Positions 1 to 6,523 of a stretch of DNA of 13,720 bases are shown here, one piece after another. The DNA comes from Methanosarcinales archaeon. GTDB lineage: Archaea > Halobacteriota > Syntropharchaeia > Alkanophagales > Methanospirareceae. Position numbers and translations under genes: made by a program. The stretch spans positions 1-13,720 of the forward strand of contig QMVO01000015.1 in NCBI GenBank assembly GCA_003661125.1, written 5' to 3'. The notes beneath the pieces are model-generated. The model had not been told where the DNA came from. It saw nothing but the letters and a program-made list of their open reading frames with translations, and did no database searches. The first letter of the stretch is position 1, and every line of letters begins with the position of its first letter.

Positions 1-152
1 CAAGCACTGAGATCGTTATATTGGTCTACAAAATGCGTTGATTTGGCACGCATATCTTCCAGACTTGTGAATTTTTCTTTATCCCAGAACTTCGCCTCAA
101 ACCATCCATTGAAGTTCTCGATGGATTGCCTGCCGATTTTCGGAATCAGCCC
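1..152 (-). pseudogene. C-terminal fragment of a DDE integrase-type transposase (partial at the left edge)
   Basis: On the minus strand the frame from 152 down to 1 is open. It reads G-L-I-P-K-I-G-R, then SIENFNGWFEAKFWDKEKF, then a continuation rich in helix-forming residues (TSLEDMRAKSTHFVDQYND). This matches the end of the integrase core (rve) of IS481/IS3-type transposases, where the E of SIEN..N is the last residue of the DDE triad. A stop (TAA, 153-155) lies just upstream in frame, and the ubiA-like gene ends at 169, so the first two catalytic Asp residues and the whole N-terminal part are missing. The rest of the C-terminus runs off the window. This is a dead insertion-sequence remnant lying against the 3' end of the cobalamin/UbiA operon. 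The family is assigned by motif memory, not by a search. Confidence 0.72.
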
Positions 153-168
153 TTAATTAAGATTTCTT

Positions 169-1182
169 TTACGGTGACAGCACTGCAGCAAGTCCAAAAA
201 TCACAACAAGCGCAACAGGAATCAGAATCATGCCCGTGAACGCATTCTTCGTGATCGCGCTGATCTCTTCCCTCGTCACCGCTCTCTCTTTCTCTTTTGT
301 TTTTGTTTTTGTACTGATCAAACTTTTTTTAAAAGTTTGAATGAGCAGCAAGCTCTTTGCCGTGAAGTACATCGGCAGCACGAGTAGTGCGAACAGAAAA
401 GCGGGGATTTCCTGGTTAAGAGAGAACAGAGGGATAAATGCGAGCCAGGAGCACAGAGTCAACGGTAGATACAGGCTGGCAGTCACATGCTTGCCCCAGC
501 GAACAACCAGGTTTCTGCGGTTTATCAGGAGGTCGCACTCGAAATCCGGGATTTCTCGCGTCAATTTCAGCTTGAACACGTCTATCATCCAGGGCAATGC
601 AACAACAGTTGGGAGCCAGCTCACCTGATGCGTTTGCAAATAGTAACCGCTAAACACAGTCAGCCATCCCACTCCGGCGGTTAGAGCTATTTCACCCAAT
701 CCGTGGTAAGAGAATCGGGGTCCTCTTGAATATGAATATGCGATGAATATACCGAGGAAACCGAGTGGGAAGGTCAAAGGTCCGGTTTTCAGGAGAACAT
801 GTAAGAGCACCGCGAGGGGTAAAGCAGCTAACATGCATAGATATGCACCGGTGACTGCTTGCTTCACCGATATATGCCCCTTCACGAATGCGTTAAACCG
901 CCCGCTGACCGCGGTGGAATGAAGACTGCTTGTTTTTTCTATGTGAAAATCAATCCCTTTTTGCTTTAAATCGCTGTACACACTGCACGCATTGAGTACG
1001 AAACAAAATTCTGTTAGCAGGAACACCGCAAGCAGCGAGATGGCGAGCACATGCATATTAAATGCATATCCGTCAGCCCACGCTAAGACCGCTCCTAAAA
1101 GAAATGGAATCATAGTGGTTGTAAACTTCGGGAAACCTGATAGCTCTACCCAACCGGATAATGCATCTTTATTAGGGTTCAT
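169..1182 (-). CDS. UbiA-family prenyltransferase-like membrane protein
   Basis: This 337-residue polytopic membrane protein belongs to the UbiA superfamily, which transfers polyprenyl chains to aromatic or other acceptors (quinones, heme O, archaeal lipids). The acceptor here is unknown. Visible family marks are the first Asp-rich region around N64, D71 and D78, a YSRGPRFSYHGLGE segment near 151-164 (compare the common YS.PP..K..GLGE), and the second Asp motif IPDFECD with D213 and D217 followed by NLVVRWG. The first motif is imperfect: where NDxxDxxxD is expected there is NACSVYSD, with V68 in place of one Asp. Between the last two membrane helices lies a hydrophilic Lys/Thr stretch (about 282-304) whose DNA contains a perfect inverted repeat. 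The gene starts 13 bases after cbiF-cbiG and is probably the last gene of that operon. The initiation signal is weak (AGAAG). It could be a MenA-like enzyme or a degenerate paralogue. Confidence 0.82.
   Translation of the reverse strand: MNPNKDALSGWVELSGFPKFTTTMIPFLLGAVLAWADGYAFNMHVLAISLLAVFLLTEFCFVLNACSVYSDLKQKGIDFHIEKTSSLHSTAVSGRFNAFVKGHISVKQAVTGAYLCMLAALPLAVLLHVLLKTGPLTFPLGFLGIFIAYSYSRGPRFSYHGLGEIALTAGVGWLTVFSGYYLQTHQVSWLPTVVALPWMIDVFKLKLTREIPDFECDLLINRRNLVVRWGKHVTASLYLPLTLCSWLAFIPLFSLNQEIPAFLFALLVLPMYFTAKSLLLIQTFKKSLISTKTKTKEKERAVTREEISAITKNAFTGMILIPVALVVIFGLAAVLSP
318..340. repeat. Perfect 10-bp inverted repeat inside the ubiA-like gene
   Basis: TCAAACTTTT (318-327) and AAAAGTTTGA (331-340) are perfect inverted copies separated by TTT. 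The element encodes part of a hydrophilic stretch between two membrane helices and shares the AAAAGTTTGA core with the intergenic repeat near 9425-9433 and a similar hairpin at 6502-6523. Confidence 0.75.
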
Positions 1183-1195
1183 CTTCTGTGTTTAT

Positions 1196-2395
1196 TCAAT
1201 CCGAAGTTGTTATTACTGCCTGAGCAGATATCCCCTCTGCAATGAGCTTCGAGAATTTATTCGCACCTCTATGCCCGTTCAGCACAGGTATAACATATTT
1301 CCCGCGCTCATCTATGCATATCACCCAAGGGTCTTTGGTCTTCTTTTTCGGTTCTATTGCCCTCACCACCACGCCCATAGGAAGAATGGCGACAATATTC
1401 CTCCTCTCTCTGAAACTTTCCCGTATCGTATTGAAAATGCTTTTTACTTTCTTCCCTCCTTCGCAAGAAATTTTTTCAGAGCATATCAACTCTGCATCGA
1501 AGCCCTTGTCTGAAAGCACGCCTTTCACCTTCTCCGCAAGCGCAACTGACTTCTGAGCAAGTGAGAAGATGGCTATCTTCTTTTGATTCATTATTTCATC
1601 CTTCTGTGCTAATTTCGTGTTAATCTCGTGGTTTCTTATTCCGGAATACAATTTTGAAACGCCTGATTTTTCAAGCACCTCACCCACGATTATCACCGAT
1701 TGGCTCTTGATGCCTGCTTTCTCCACCTTCTCTGCTATTTCCTTCAAAGTGCCTCTTATTATTTTTTCTTCCCTCCATGATGCTTTATGAACCACAGCTA
1801 CGGGAGTCTCGGGGGGATATCCCGCTCGCAGTTCAGAAACGACATCGCTAATGAGCTGAATGCCGAGAAAAATGATCATTGTTGCACCATGATCTGAAAG
1901 TTCCTTTATGCTCTCCTTCTCAGGCTTACCGGTCTTTCCAAACGGTTTCGTGATTATCAACGTTTGCGATACGCCGGGCGAGGTAAACTCTCTTTTTAAA
2001 GAAGCAGAAGCAGCAGAGAATGAGGTCACCCCAGGAATAATTTCAAATGGTATATCCCTCAGTATGAGGAATTCCATCTGCTCTTGAATAGCCGAATAAA
2101 AACTAAGGTCGCCAGAATGGAGTCTCACCACTTTCTTTCCTTCTTTCGCAAATTTCTCGTAGATAGCGAAGATTTCTTCTCTGTTCTTGCCATGACTGTC
2201 TATTAAAATCGCATCACCCCTCGCATATTTTAACATGTCTGTATGGATAAGAGAGCCCGCATATATAATCACATCTGCATCCTCTATTTCCCGCTTTCCT
2301 CTTACGGTGAGCAATTCTGGGTCGCCAGGGCCCGCGCCAACAAAAACTACTTTCGTTTTCATTTTCTGGTCATGAGGCAGAGCCCCATATTTCAC
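1196..2395 (-). CDS. cbiF: CbiF - CbiG(N-terminal domain) fusion: cobalt-precorrin-4 methyltransferase plus lactone hydrolase domain
   Basis: Residues about 12-250 are CbiF/CobM, the SAM-dependent cobalt-precorrin-4 C11-methyltransferase. Marks are VVFVGAGPGDPELLTVRG (16-33), VIIYAGSL (42-49), RLHSGDLSFYSAIQEQ (91-106), PGVTSFSAASASL (121-133) and the SQTLIITKPFGKT stretch. Residues about 271-399 match the CbiG N-terminal domain, which opens the ring-A lactone of cobalt-precorrin-5A. Marks are ILPMGVVVRAIEPKKKTKDPWV, VIPVLNGHRGAN and the terminal AVITTSD. The CbiG central and C-terminal domains are absent: a stop follows directly and ubiA starts 13 bases later. The typical SLLSGHLGGAN has become PVLNGHRGAN, one Gly shorter. 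The start chosen is GTG at 2395, which overlaps the cbiL stop (GTGA). The ATG at 2362 (residue 12) fits the usual family start better and may be the real one. Confidence 0.9.
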   Translation of the reverse strand: MKYGALPHDQKMKTKVVFVGAGPGDPELLTVRGKREIEDADVIIYAGSLIHTDMLKYARGDAILIDSHGKNREEIFAIYEKFAKEGKKVVRLHSGDLSFYSAIQEQMEFLILRDIPFEIIPGVTSFSAASASLKREFTSPGVSQTLIITKPFGKTGKPEKESIKELSDHGATMIIFLGIQLISDVVSELRAGYPPETPVAVVHKASWREEKIIRGTLKEIAEKVEKAGIKSQSVIIVGEVLEKSGVSKLYSGIRNHEINTKLAQKDEIMNQKKIAIFSLAQKSVALAEKVKGVLSDKGFDAELICSEKISCEGGKKVKSIFNTIRESFRERRNIVAILPMGVVVRAIEPKKKTKDPWVICIDERGKYVIPVLNGHRGANKFSKLIAEGISAQAVITTSD

Positions 2396-3120
2396 AAGAT
2401 TCTTCTTTTCACCTCCAAACTCTTCTTACCCTTCTTTACAATGAGCGTTGCGAGGTAATGAGTTTTTTCTTTTATTTCAGAAAGCGTGCCTGTGAGCATT
2501 TCTTGGTCCTTAAACCCAACCTTAACGCCCAAAATGGCTTTTTTATTGCTCAGCATATCTTCTATCTTCTCTATATTTTTGGGTTTGAGGAATATCAAGG
2601 AATCGGAGTTTTGTATTACATGCACTGCATTTTCGTTCCCTTTTACGTCAGGGACAATGGAAACGATTTCATTCCCTTCTGCAATAGGCACTTTAGCGAT
2701 AGAAGAGCAAGCTGAGAAGGACGTCACCCCCGGTACTACTTCTACCTCATCCACAACGTCTTTGAAAAATTCCAGAAATCGGTAGAATGTGGAATACATG
2801 CTCGGATCCCCCAGCGTGACGAAAGCCATTGTTTCACATCCCACCCCTTTTCCCAGGACTTCTTCTCTCGCCTTTTTCCAATAGAAGTCCAATTTAGCTG
2901 AGTCTTTTGTCATCGGGAACACCGGTTCAACAACCCTGAGTTCGCTTTCTCTCTCTTTTATAATTTCCTCAATCGTGAGCAAAGCCAAACTCTTCTTATC
3001 CTCTCTCGATTTCGGAGCAACTATCACATCCACTCCCTTGAGTGTTTTATAAGCCTTCAGTGTGAGCAGTTCCGGGTCTCCCGGTCCTACACCTATTCCG
3101 TAAAGCTTGTGGATTTTCAT
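2392..3120 (-). CDS. cbiL: Cobalt-precorrin-2 C20-methyltransferase CbiL
   Basis: This 242-residue tetrapyrrole (corrin) methyltransferase adds the C20 methyl group from SAM to cobalt-precorrin-2 in the anaerobic cobalamin pathway. The SAM-binding loop is GIGVGPGDPELLTLKA at about 8-23. The CbiL/CobI-type LGDPSMYSTF lies at 103-112 and VPGVTSFSACSS at 129-140, and the length is normal for the family. Its ATG overlaps the cbiT stop as ATGA (3117-3120), and its own stop overlaps the next start as GTGA, so translation is probably coupled through the operon. It is preferred over CbiF because of the opening LYGIGVGPGDPELLT and the SMYSTF motif. Confidence 0.92.
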   Translation of the reverse strand: MKIHKLYGIGVGPGDPELLTLKAYKTLKGVDVIVAPKSREDKKSLALLTIEEIIKERESELRVVEPVFPMTKDSAKLDFYWKKAREEVLGKGVGCETMAFVTLGDPSMYSTFYRFLEFFKDVVDEVEVVPGVTSFSACSSIAKVPIAEGNEIVSIVPDVKGNENAVHVIQNSDSLIFLKPKNIEKIEDMLSNKKAILGVKVGFKDQEMLTGTLSEIKEKTHYLATLIVKKGKKSLEVKRRIL

Positions 3121-3692
3121 TTCCTGTCCCCATAGATTAAAAATACGGGATAAGAAGGCGCAAGGGCAGTTTTTCCTCCCAGGTCCTTTCCTTTATTCAA
3201 GCAGATATTTAAAACTTCTGGGTCGATACCTCTGCTTTTCAATACTTTTATAGCTTCCACCACGGTTTCAAGCCTGACGGCGGCGATGATCATTCTACCT
3301 CCGGGCTTCACGTTTTTGAACACGTTATTAACCGATTTTTCCAGATTATCGGTTCCGCCGAAGAAGACCACATCAAAACTGTCGGATAAATTAATATTTT
3401 CCATTTCGCCTGCGATAAGCCGAATTTTGTCATTCAATCCGAATTTTTCTATGTTCTTCTTTGCGATCTCAAAATTCTCTTCGTCCTTCTCCACCGCTGT
3501 GGCATCGCAACCGAGCAATGCGAATTCGATAGAAACACTTCCCGAGCCTGTGCCAACATCCAAAATCCTTTCATTCCCTTTTATCCTTGCTTTTGATACA
3601 ATAATCGCGCGGATTTCTTCTCTCGTCAGCCCCGCTTTTGACCTTGAAAAGAGGTTATCAGGTATTCCCGGTGATTTGGATAGCCTGTTCAT
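3117..3692 (-). CDS. cbiT: Cobalt-precorrin-6B C15-methyltransferase (decarboxylating) CbiT
   Basis: This 191-residue class I SAM methyltransferase of the anaerobic cobalamin pathway methylates C15 and decarboxylates the C12 acetate side chain. The CbiT signature GIPDNLFSRSKAGLTREEIR is at 9-28. The SAM-binding loop ILDVGTGSGSVSIEFA is at 43-58, DVVFFGG at 107-113 and PGGRMIIAAVRLET at 130-143. It stands alone, not fused to CbiE. It is the first gene of the leftward operon. The start is supported by GGAGGA (plus-strand TCCTCC, 3703-3708) ten bases upstream of the ATG. Confidence 0.93.
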   Translation of the reverse strand: MNRLSKSPGIPDNLFSRSKAGLTREEIRAIIVSKARIKGNERILDVGTGSGSVSIEFALLGCDATAVEKDEENFEIAKKNIEKFGLNDKIRLIAGEMENINLSDSFDVVFFGGTDNLEKSVNNVFKNVKPGGRMIIAAVRLETVVEAIKVLKSRGIDPEVLNICLNKGKDLGGKTALAPSYPVFLIYGDRK

Positions 3693-3813
3693 TCTTGTTT
3701 ATTCCTCCGTTCATTTATTCTCAGTATTTTCTCCCTTCGCCTCCCCAAACGTCAGAGGATAAGGATTTCATATTGGTAGTTTATCCCCCCTCCTATGTAG
3801 TCGGCGAAGGTTA

Positions 3814-3821
3814 TTTATATA
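3814..3821 (+). promoter_or_regulatory. Archaeal TATA box for the DsrE-like gene
   Basis: TTTATATA, in a 169-bp divergent gap between cbiT and the DsrE-like gene. It lies about 45 bases upstream of the ATG at 3862, giving an expected short leader of roughly 20 bases that would carry GGGAGG at 3843-3848. The purine-rich CGAAGG just upstream could act as a BRE. Inferred from position and composition only. Confidence 0.5.
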
Positions 3822-3861
3822 CCCTTGTTTTTAGAGAATATCGGGAGGCAAAAAAAGAAAA

Positions 3862-4314
3862 ATGAAAATAAAAAAGATAGAAAAACTGCTTATCTTTGTG
3901 AATTCAGGCATGGACAGACCTTTCAACCAGTATGCAAGCTACGCAATTGCTTTTACGGCAAAGAAAATCCATAACATTCCCGACGTTATGGTGTACTATG
4001 GACCGCAAGGCGTAGAAGTAGCGAAGAAAGGAAACCTGGCGAAATTAGCATTCTCGGAAGACGTGAAGAAACTAATTGCGGGACAGTTCGAGGGTTTAAA
4101 ACCAGAAGACCTACCGGACAATCTGGAACTGATGGCGCGATTTGTAAAAGACGCTCTAGGGGTGAAAATCGGGTCGTGCGCGACGTTCCATGTCGTTAGT
4201 GGTTTCGCTACCTCGGTAGAAGACACGTCAAATATCGAAGATTTCATAATGCCCGTGAAAATTCCGGATGCGGTAGAAGCAGCACTTAGTGCAGACAAAA
4301 TCCTGGTTTTATAA
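3862..4314 (+). CDS. DsrE/DsrF-like small soluble protein
   Basis: This 150-residue protein has alternating beta/alpha character: LLIFVNSG near 9-16, a long helix with AIAFTAKKI, VMVYYGPQGVEVAKKG near 42-56, and a late conserved-looking LGVKIGSCATFHVV with the single cysteine C106. The order of elements and the small-residue loop after the first strand are like the DsrE/DsrF-like fold used in sulfur-relay and related proteins. DsrE proper uses a catalytic Cys, and C106 is the only candidate here. It is transcribed away from cbiT, has its own TATA box and is followed by T-rich terminators. A role in sulfur transfer or in corrin synthesis is not shown by the sequence. The fold assignment is moderate; the function is unknown. 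Confidence 0.6.
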   Translation: MKIKKIEKLLIFVNSGMDRPFNQYASYAIAFTAKKIHNIPDVMVYYGPQGVEVAKKGNLAKLAFSEDVKKLIAGQFEGLKPEDLPDNLELMARFVKDALGVKIGSCATFHVVSGFATSVEDTSNIEDFIMPVKIPDAVEAALSADKILVL

Positions 4315-4330
4315 AAACCTACAAAAGCCC

Positions 4331-4359
4331 TTTTTCTTTTTTTTAATTCTCTCTTTTTT
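4331..4359 (+). terminator. T-rich archaeal terminator after the DsrE-like gene
   Basis: Two T-runs (4331-4344, interrupted by one C, and 4354-4359) follow the stop at 4312-4314 by about 16 bases with no strong stem before them. Oligo-T on the non-template strand is the usual archaeal intrinsic termination signal. Confidence 0.6.
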
Positions 4360-4468
4360 ATGAAAGAGTTATTGAAATCGAACAGAAAAAAATCGCAAAT
4401 TATTTTAAGCGTAGTTGAATAGGTTAATGATAGAAGCGTTTAAACACAAGATATAGGGGTGAAAAAAA

Positions 4469-4888
4469 TTGACAAAAGAGGGAAATAGAGCAGAAAGCGA
4501 AGAGGATATTGCCGTCGTTTTAATTGGACACGGGAGCAAACTGCCGTATAGTAAAGAAGTGATGGAGGAGTTCGGACGGAGAATAGAAATGCGAGGGATA
4601 TTTAAAGCGGTAAGGGTCGCTTTTATGCAATTGAACTCGCCGAGCATTGAGGAGGCGTTGAGAAGTATTGCAAAAGACGGGATGAAGAATATAGTGGCAT
4701 TACCCGTTTTTTTAGCAGACGGGGCGCACACCACGGAAGACATCCCAGAGAAGTTGAAAGTAGCCTTCGAAGGAGCCTGGGAAGAGATAGGCAGAGATGT
4801 AAAACTAACTTACGCAAAGCCGATAGGAGTAGATGAACGGATTGTGGACATATTACTGGACCGGGTAAAAGAAGCGATAGAAAAGTAA
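4469..4888 (+). CDS. cbiX: Short CbiX-type sirohydrochlorin metallochelatase (CbiX-S / CfbA)
   Basis: This 139-residue protein has the size of the single-domain archaeal CbiX-S/CfbA class, half the length of bacterial CbiX or CbiK. It inserts Co2+ into sirohydrochlorin for cobalamin and, in methanogens and relatives, Ni2+ for coenzyme F430. The two metal-binding histidines are seen as H21 in VVLIGHGSK and H87 in VFLADGAHTTEDIPE. FMQLNSPSIEEAL matches the family segment that normally reads F.....P.i.eal. The start is TTG at 4469, chosen because GGGGTGA (4456-4462) lies six bases upstream and no ATG fits the family N-terminus. It supplies the substrate for the CbiL-led operon on the opposite strand. 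Which metal it prefers cannot be read from the sequence. Confidence 0.92.
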   Translation: MTKEGNRAESEEDIAVVLIGHGSKLPYSKEVMEEFGRRIEMRGIFKAVRVAFMQLNSPSIEEALRSIAKDGMKNIVALPVFLADGAHTTEDIPEKLKVAFEGAWEEIGRDVKLTYAKPIGVDERIVDILLDRVKEAIEK

Positions 4889-4908
4889 ATCCCGAAACAA
4901 AGAGAGGA

Positions 4909-4993
4909 TGCGGGGGGAGGGATTTGAACCCTCGTATCCCTACGGAACAGGATCTTAAGTCCTGCGCCTTTGTCCATGCTCGGCTACCCCCGC
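4909..4993 (-). tRNA. tRNA-Leu (anticodon UAA)
   Basis: Read on the minus strand, the acceptor strands GCGGGGG and CCCCCGC pair fully, with discriminator A. The anticodon loop is CTTAAGA, giving anticodon TAA. The long variable arm and GGTTCAAATCC T-loop region fit a class II leucine tRNA of 85 bases. CCA is not encoded. No intron is seen. The gene converges on cbiX, 20 bases beyond that stop. Confidence 0.95.
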
Positions 4994-5025
4994 TTGTTTA
5001 TTTCCTCTTATCCTTTATTGGTGGC

Positions 5026-5040
5026 ATTTATTAATTAATA
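5026..5040 (+). promoter_or_regulatory. TATA-like element between tRNA-Leu and the CooT-like gene
   Basis: ATTTATTAATTAATA is centred about 30 bases upstream of the ATG at 5063, which places transcription start at or near the start codon. The element is nearly symmetric and lies about 40 bases from the tRNA-Leu 5' end, so it might also serve the divergent tRNA. Confidence 0.5.
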
Positions 5041-5062
5041 AGGCATTTCCTATTACTCAATT

Positions 5063-5248
5063 ATGTGCGAGTCAAGCGTGCTACTGGAAAGAGGTGGAAG
5101 CAGAGAATTGTTGATGGAGGATGTAGTACACGTAGAAGTTAATGGAGAAGATATAAAATTCACGGGAATATTAGGTGAGACACAAAACGCAAAAGGAAGG
5201 ATAAAGGAAATAAATCTGATGAAGCATATAATTGTGATAGAGCCCTAA
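5063..5248 (+). CDS. CooT-like small nickel-binding family protein
   Basis: This 61-residue protein starts MCES, followed by LLMEDVVHVEVNGEDI, then a LGETQNAKGRIKEINL segment and a final IIVIEP strand. The order and size match the CooT family (about 60-70 residues). In Rhodospirillum rubrum CooT is a homodimer that binds nickel through Cys2 and takes part in carbon monoxide dehydrogenase maturation. C2 is present here and is the only cysteine. No Shine-Dalgarno sequence precedes the ATG, and the TATA element sits about 30 bases upstream, so the mRNA is probably leaderless. No CO dehydrogenase gene is in the window, so the partner is unknown. A small hairpin (TGCCT..AGGCA, 5251-5266) follows the stop. 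Confidence 0.8.
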   Translation: MCESSVLLERGGSRELLMEDVVHVEVNGEDIKFTGILGETQNAKGRIKEINLMKHIIVIEP

Positions 5249-5317
5249 TCTGCCTCCCAGCAGGCAATAAATCTTGCCCTTCAATCGCAGCAGTAAATGA
5301 TATTATACTCTTTTATT

Positions 5318-5557
5318 TTACTCCGCCACCTTGAACTCCTCCATGCTTATCTCTCCTCCTTCGCGTTCCATCAACTTCTCCACTTTATATTCCGCCTCGT
5401 CTAACTTCTTATTGCAAAACCTGCACAACTCCATTCCCTCCTCGAATATCTTCAGAGAATCCTCTAAGGAAAGATTCCCTTCTCCTAACGTTTCCACTAT
5501 GCTCTCCAACCTTTTCATCGCGTCCTCAAAAGTAATTGCTTCTCCTTTTTCTTCCAT
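5318..5557 (-). CDS. xseB: Exonuclease VII small subunit XseB
   Basis: This 79-residue helical protein has the XseB pattern: ITFEDAMKRLESIVETLGEGN (8-28), LSLEDSLKIFEEGMELCRFCNKKLDEAEYKVEKL (29-62) and an acidic tail. XseB chains coat the XseA large subunit in exonuclease VII, which degrades single-stranded DNA. The length is normal. GAGGT lies just upstream of the ATG. No XseA gene is adjacent: the gene upstream is divergent and the one downstream is CooT-like. Confidence 0.9.
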   Translation of the reverse strand: MEEKGEAITFEDAMKRLESIVETLGEGNLSLEDSLKIFEEGMELCRFCNKKLDEAEYKVEKLMEREGGEISMEEFKVAE

Positions 5558-5673
5558 GCTACCTCATCCTTTTTAAGTTTCTCCACCAACCAGTTTATTT
5601 TAGCTTGATTTGAATGGATTGAAATAAATAGATAAAATGAACAATAAATAAATAAAAATCCATGGTGAAATAA

Positions 5674-6513
5674 ATGTCACCGCAGAAAATTAAGTCTGTG
5701 TATGAATATAGATACGTACCGTTTATTACGCTCTCAGAGCTAAAGCCGCGTGTTTGGATTACGCTTTCCGGCTGCAACTTCAAATGTAAAGGATGTTTTA
5801 GTTTCGCTCGTGAATTAATAGGCGAGCCGATGAGTGTTGCCGGATTAATAAACCTGGTGAAGAAATCGTCACAGGAATATTACGGAGATACGCCTGTGGA
5901 AGAAGCAGTAATAACAGGCGGTGAACCTACGCTAAACAGGCATTTTCTCGTGGATTTGGTCTCGCAGCTAAAAGAATTTATTGCAGAAGTGGTGCTTGAC
6001 ACGAATGGGTACCTTTTAGACGATGCTTACTTAGACGAGCTGATCGAAGCGGGTTTAACTGAAGTTATGTTTGATTTGAAGGCATGGGATGAAAAACTGC
6101 ATGAATGGTACACCGGATACTCGAATAAAAGAATATTAGCGAATATAAGAAATGCGTATGGGAAGACAAAGCTCGTGGTGAACACTGTATATATACCGGG
6201 GATTGTGGATGAATCGGAAATAGAGAAGATAGCGAAGTTTTTATCGGAAATAGACAAGAAAGGAGAGATAGACTACAGAATAAATAGATACAACATGAAT
6301 TTGAGCCACGAGAAAATATCAAGGAATCCATATCCCGAGGAGATAGAGCGTGCTTATTCGATTCTTACTAAATATATGAAGAACCCGGTGATAGGTAAGA
6401 GTTGCGTGCGCGAAAGGAAAATAGAGGTGAAAAGAGGTTGGATAACGGTATTTCCAGATGGAACCTTGAAAAGGCGGACTTTGGCTGATTATAGGAAGGA
6501 GAAAACTTTTTAA
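5674..6513 (+). CDS. Radical SAM protein related to pyruvate formate-lyase activating enzymes
   Basis: This 279-residue radical SAM enzyme has the [4Fe-4S] motif CNFKCKGC (C34, C38, C41), preceded by WITLSG and followed by a short helix. The SAM-binding GGE motif is ITGGEPTL (80-87). VVLDTNGY (106-113) and MFDLKAWDEKLHEWYTGYSN (132-151) are typical of PflA-like activases, where DxKA and the H..TG segment recur. An extra C244 sits near the C-terminus. GGTGA is five bases upstream of the ATG. No glycyl-radical enzyme is in the window, so the substrate is unknown. The next gene, an acetyltransferase, starts 22 bases downstream, suggesting a shared transcript. It diverges from xseB across an AT-rich 116-bp gap. 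Confidence 0.85.
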   Translation: MSPQKIKSVYEYRYVPFITLSELKPRVWITLSGCNFKCKGCFSFARELIGEPMSVAGLINLVKKSSQEYYGDTPVEEAVITGGEPTLNRHFLVDLVSQLKEFIAEVVLDTNGYLLDDAYLDELIEAGLTEVMFDLKAWDEKLHEWYTGYSNKRILANIRNAYGKTKLVVNTVYIPGIVDESEIEKIAKFLSEIDKKGEIDYRINRYNMNLSHEKISRNPYPEEIERAYSILTKYMKNPVIGKSCVRERKIEVKRGWITVFPDGTLKRRTLADYRKEKTF

Positions 6514-6523
6514 GAAAAGTTTT
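6502..6523. repeat. Perfect 9-bp hairpin spanning the radical SAM stop codon
   Basis: AAAACTTTT (6502-6510) and AAAAGTTTT (6515-6523) are perfect inverted copies. The TAA stop (6511-6513) forms most of the 4-base loop. Read on the minus strand, the segment from 6502 to 6535 resembles the start of the repeat-rich stretch after the histidine kinase gene (AAACCTTTCTTTAAA core). Confidence 0.7.

Noticed and set aside
992..1513. Plus-strand open frame of 173 codons across the ubiA/cbiF junction
   Set aside because: It lies opposite two well-supported genes, spans their boundary, and has an unnatural composition without domain likeness. It is a shadow frame.
3286..3762. Plus-strand open frame of 158 codons opposite cbiT
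   Set aside because: The minus strand encodes clear CbiT motifs with a good ribosome site. The plus frame is Ser/Phe-rich antisense sequence.
5595..5783. Minus-strand frame across the xseB/radical SAM gap
   Set aside because: It runs over the AT-rich intergenic region into the radical SAM start and has low complexity with no start signal.
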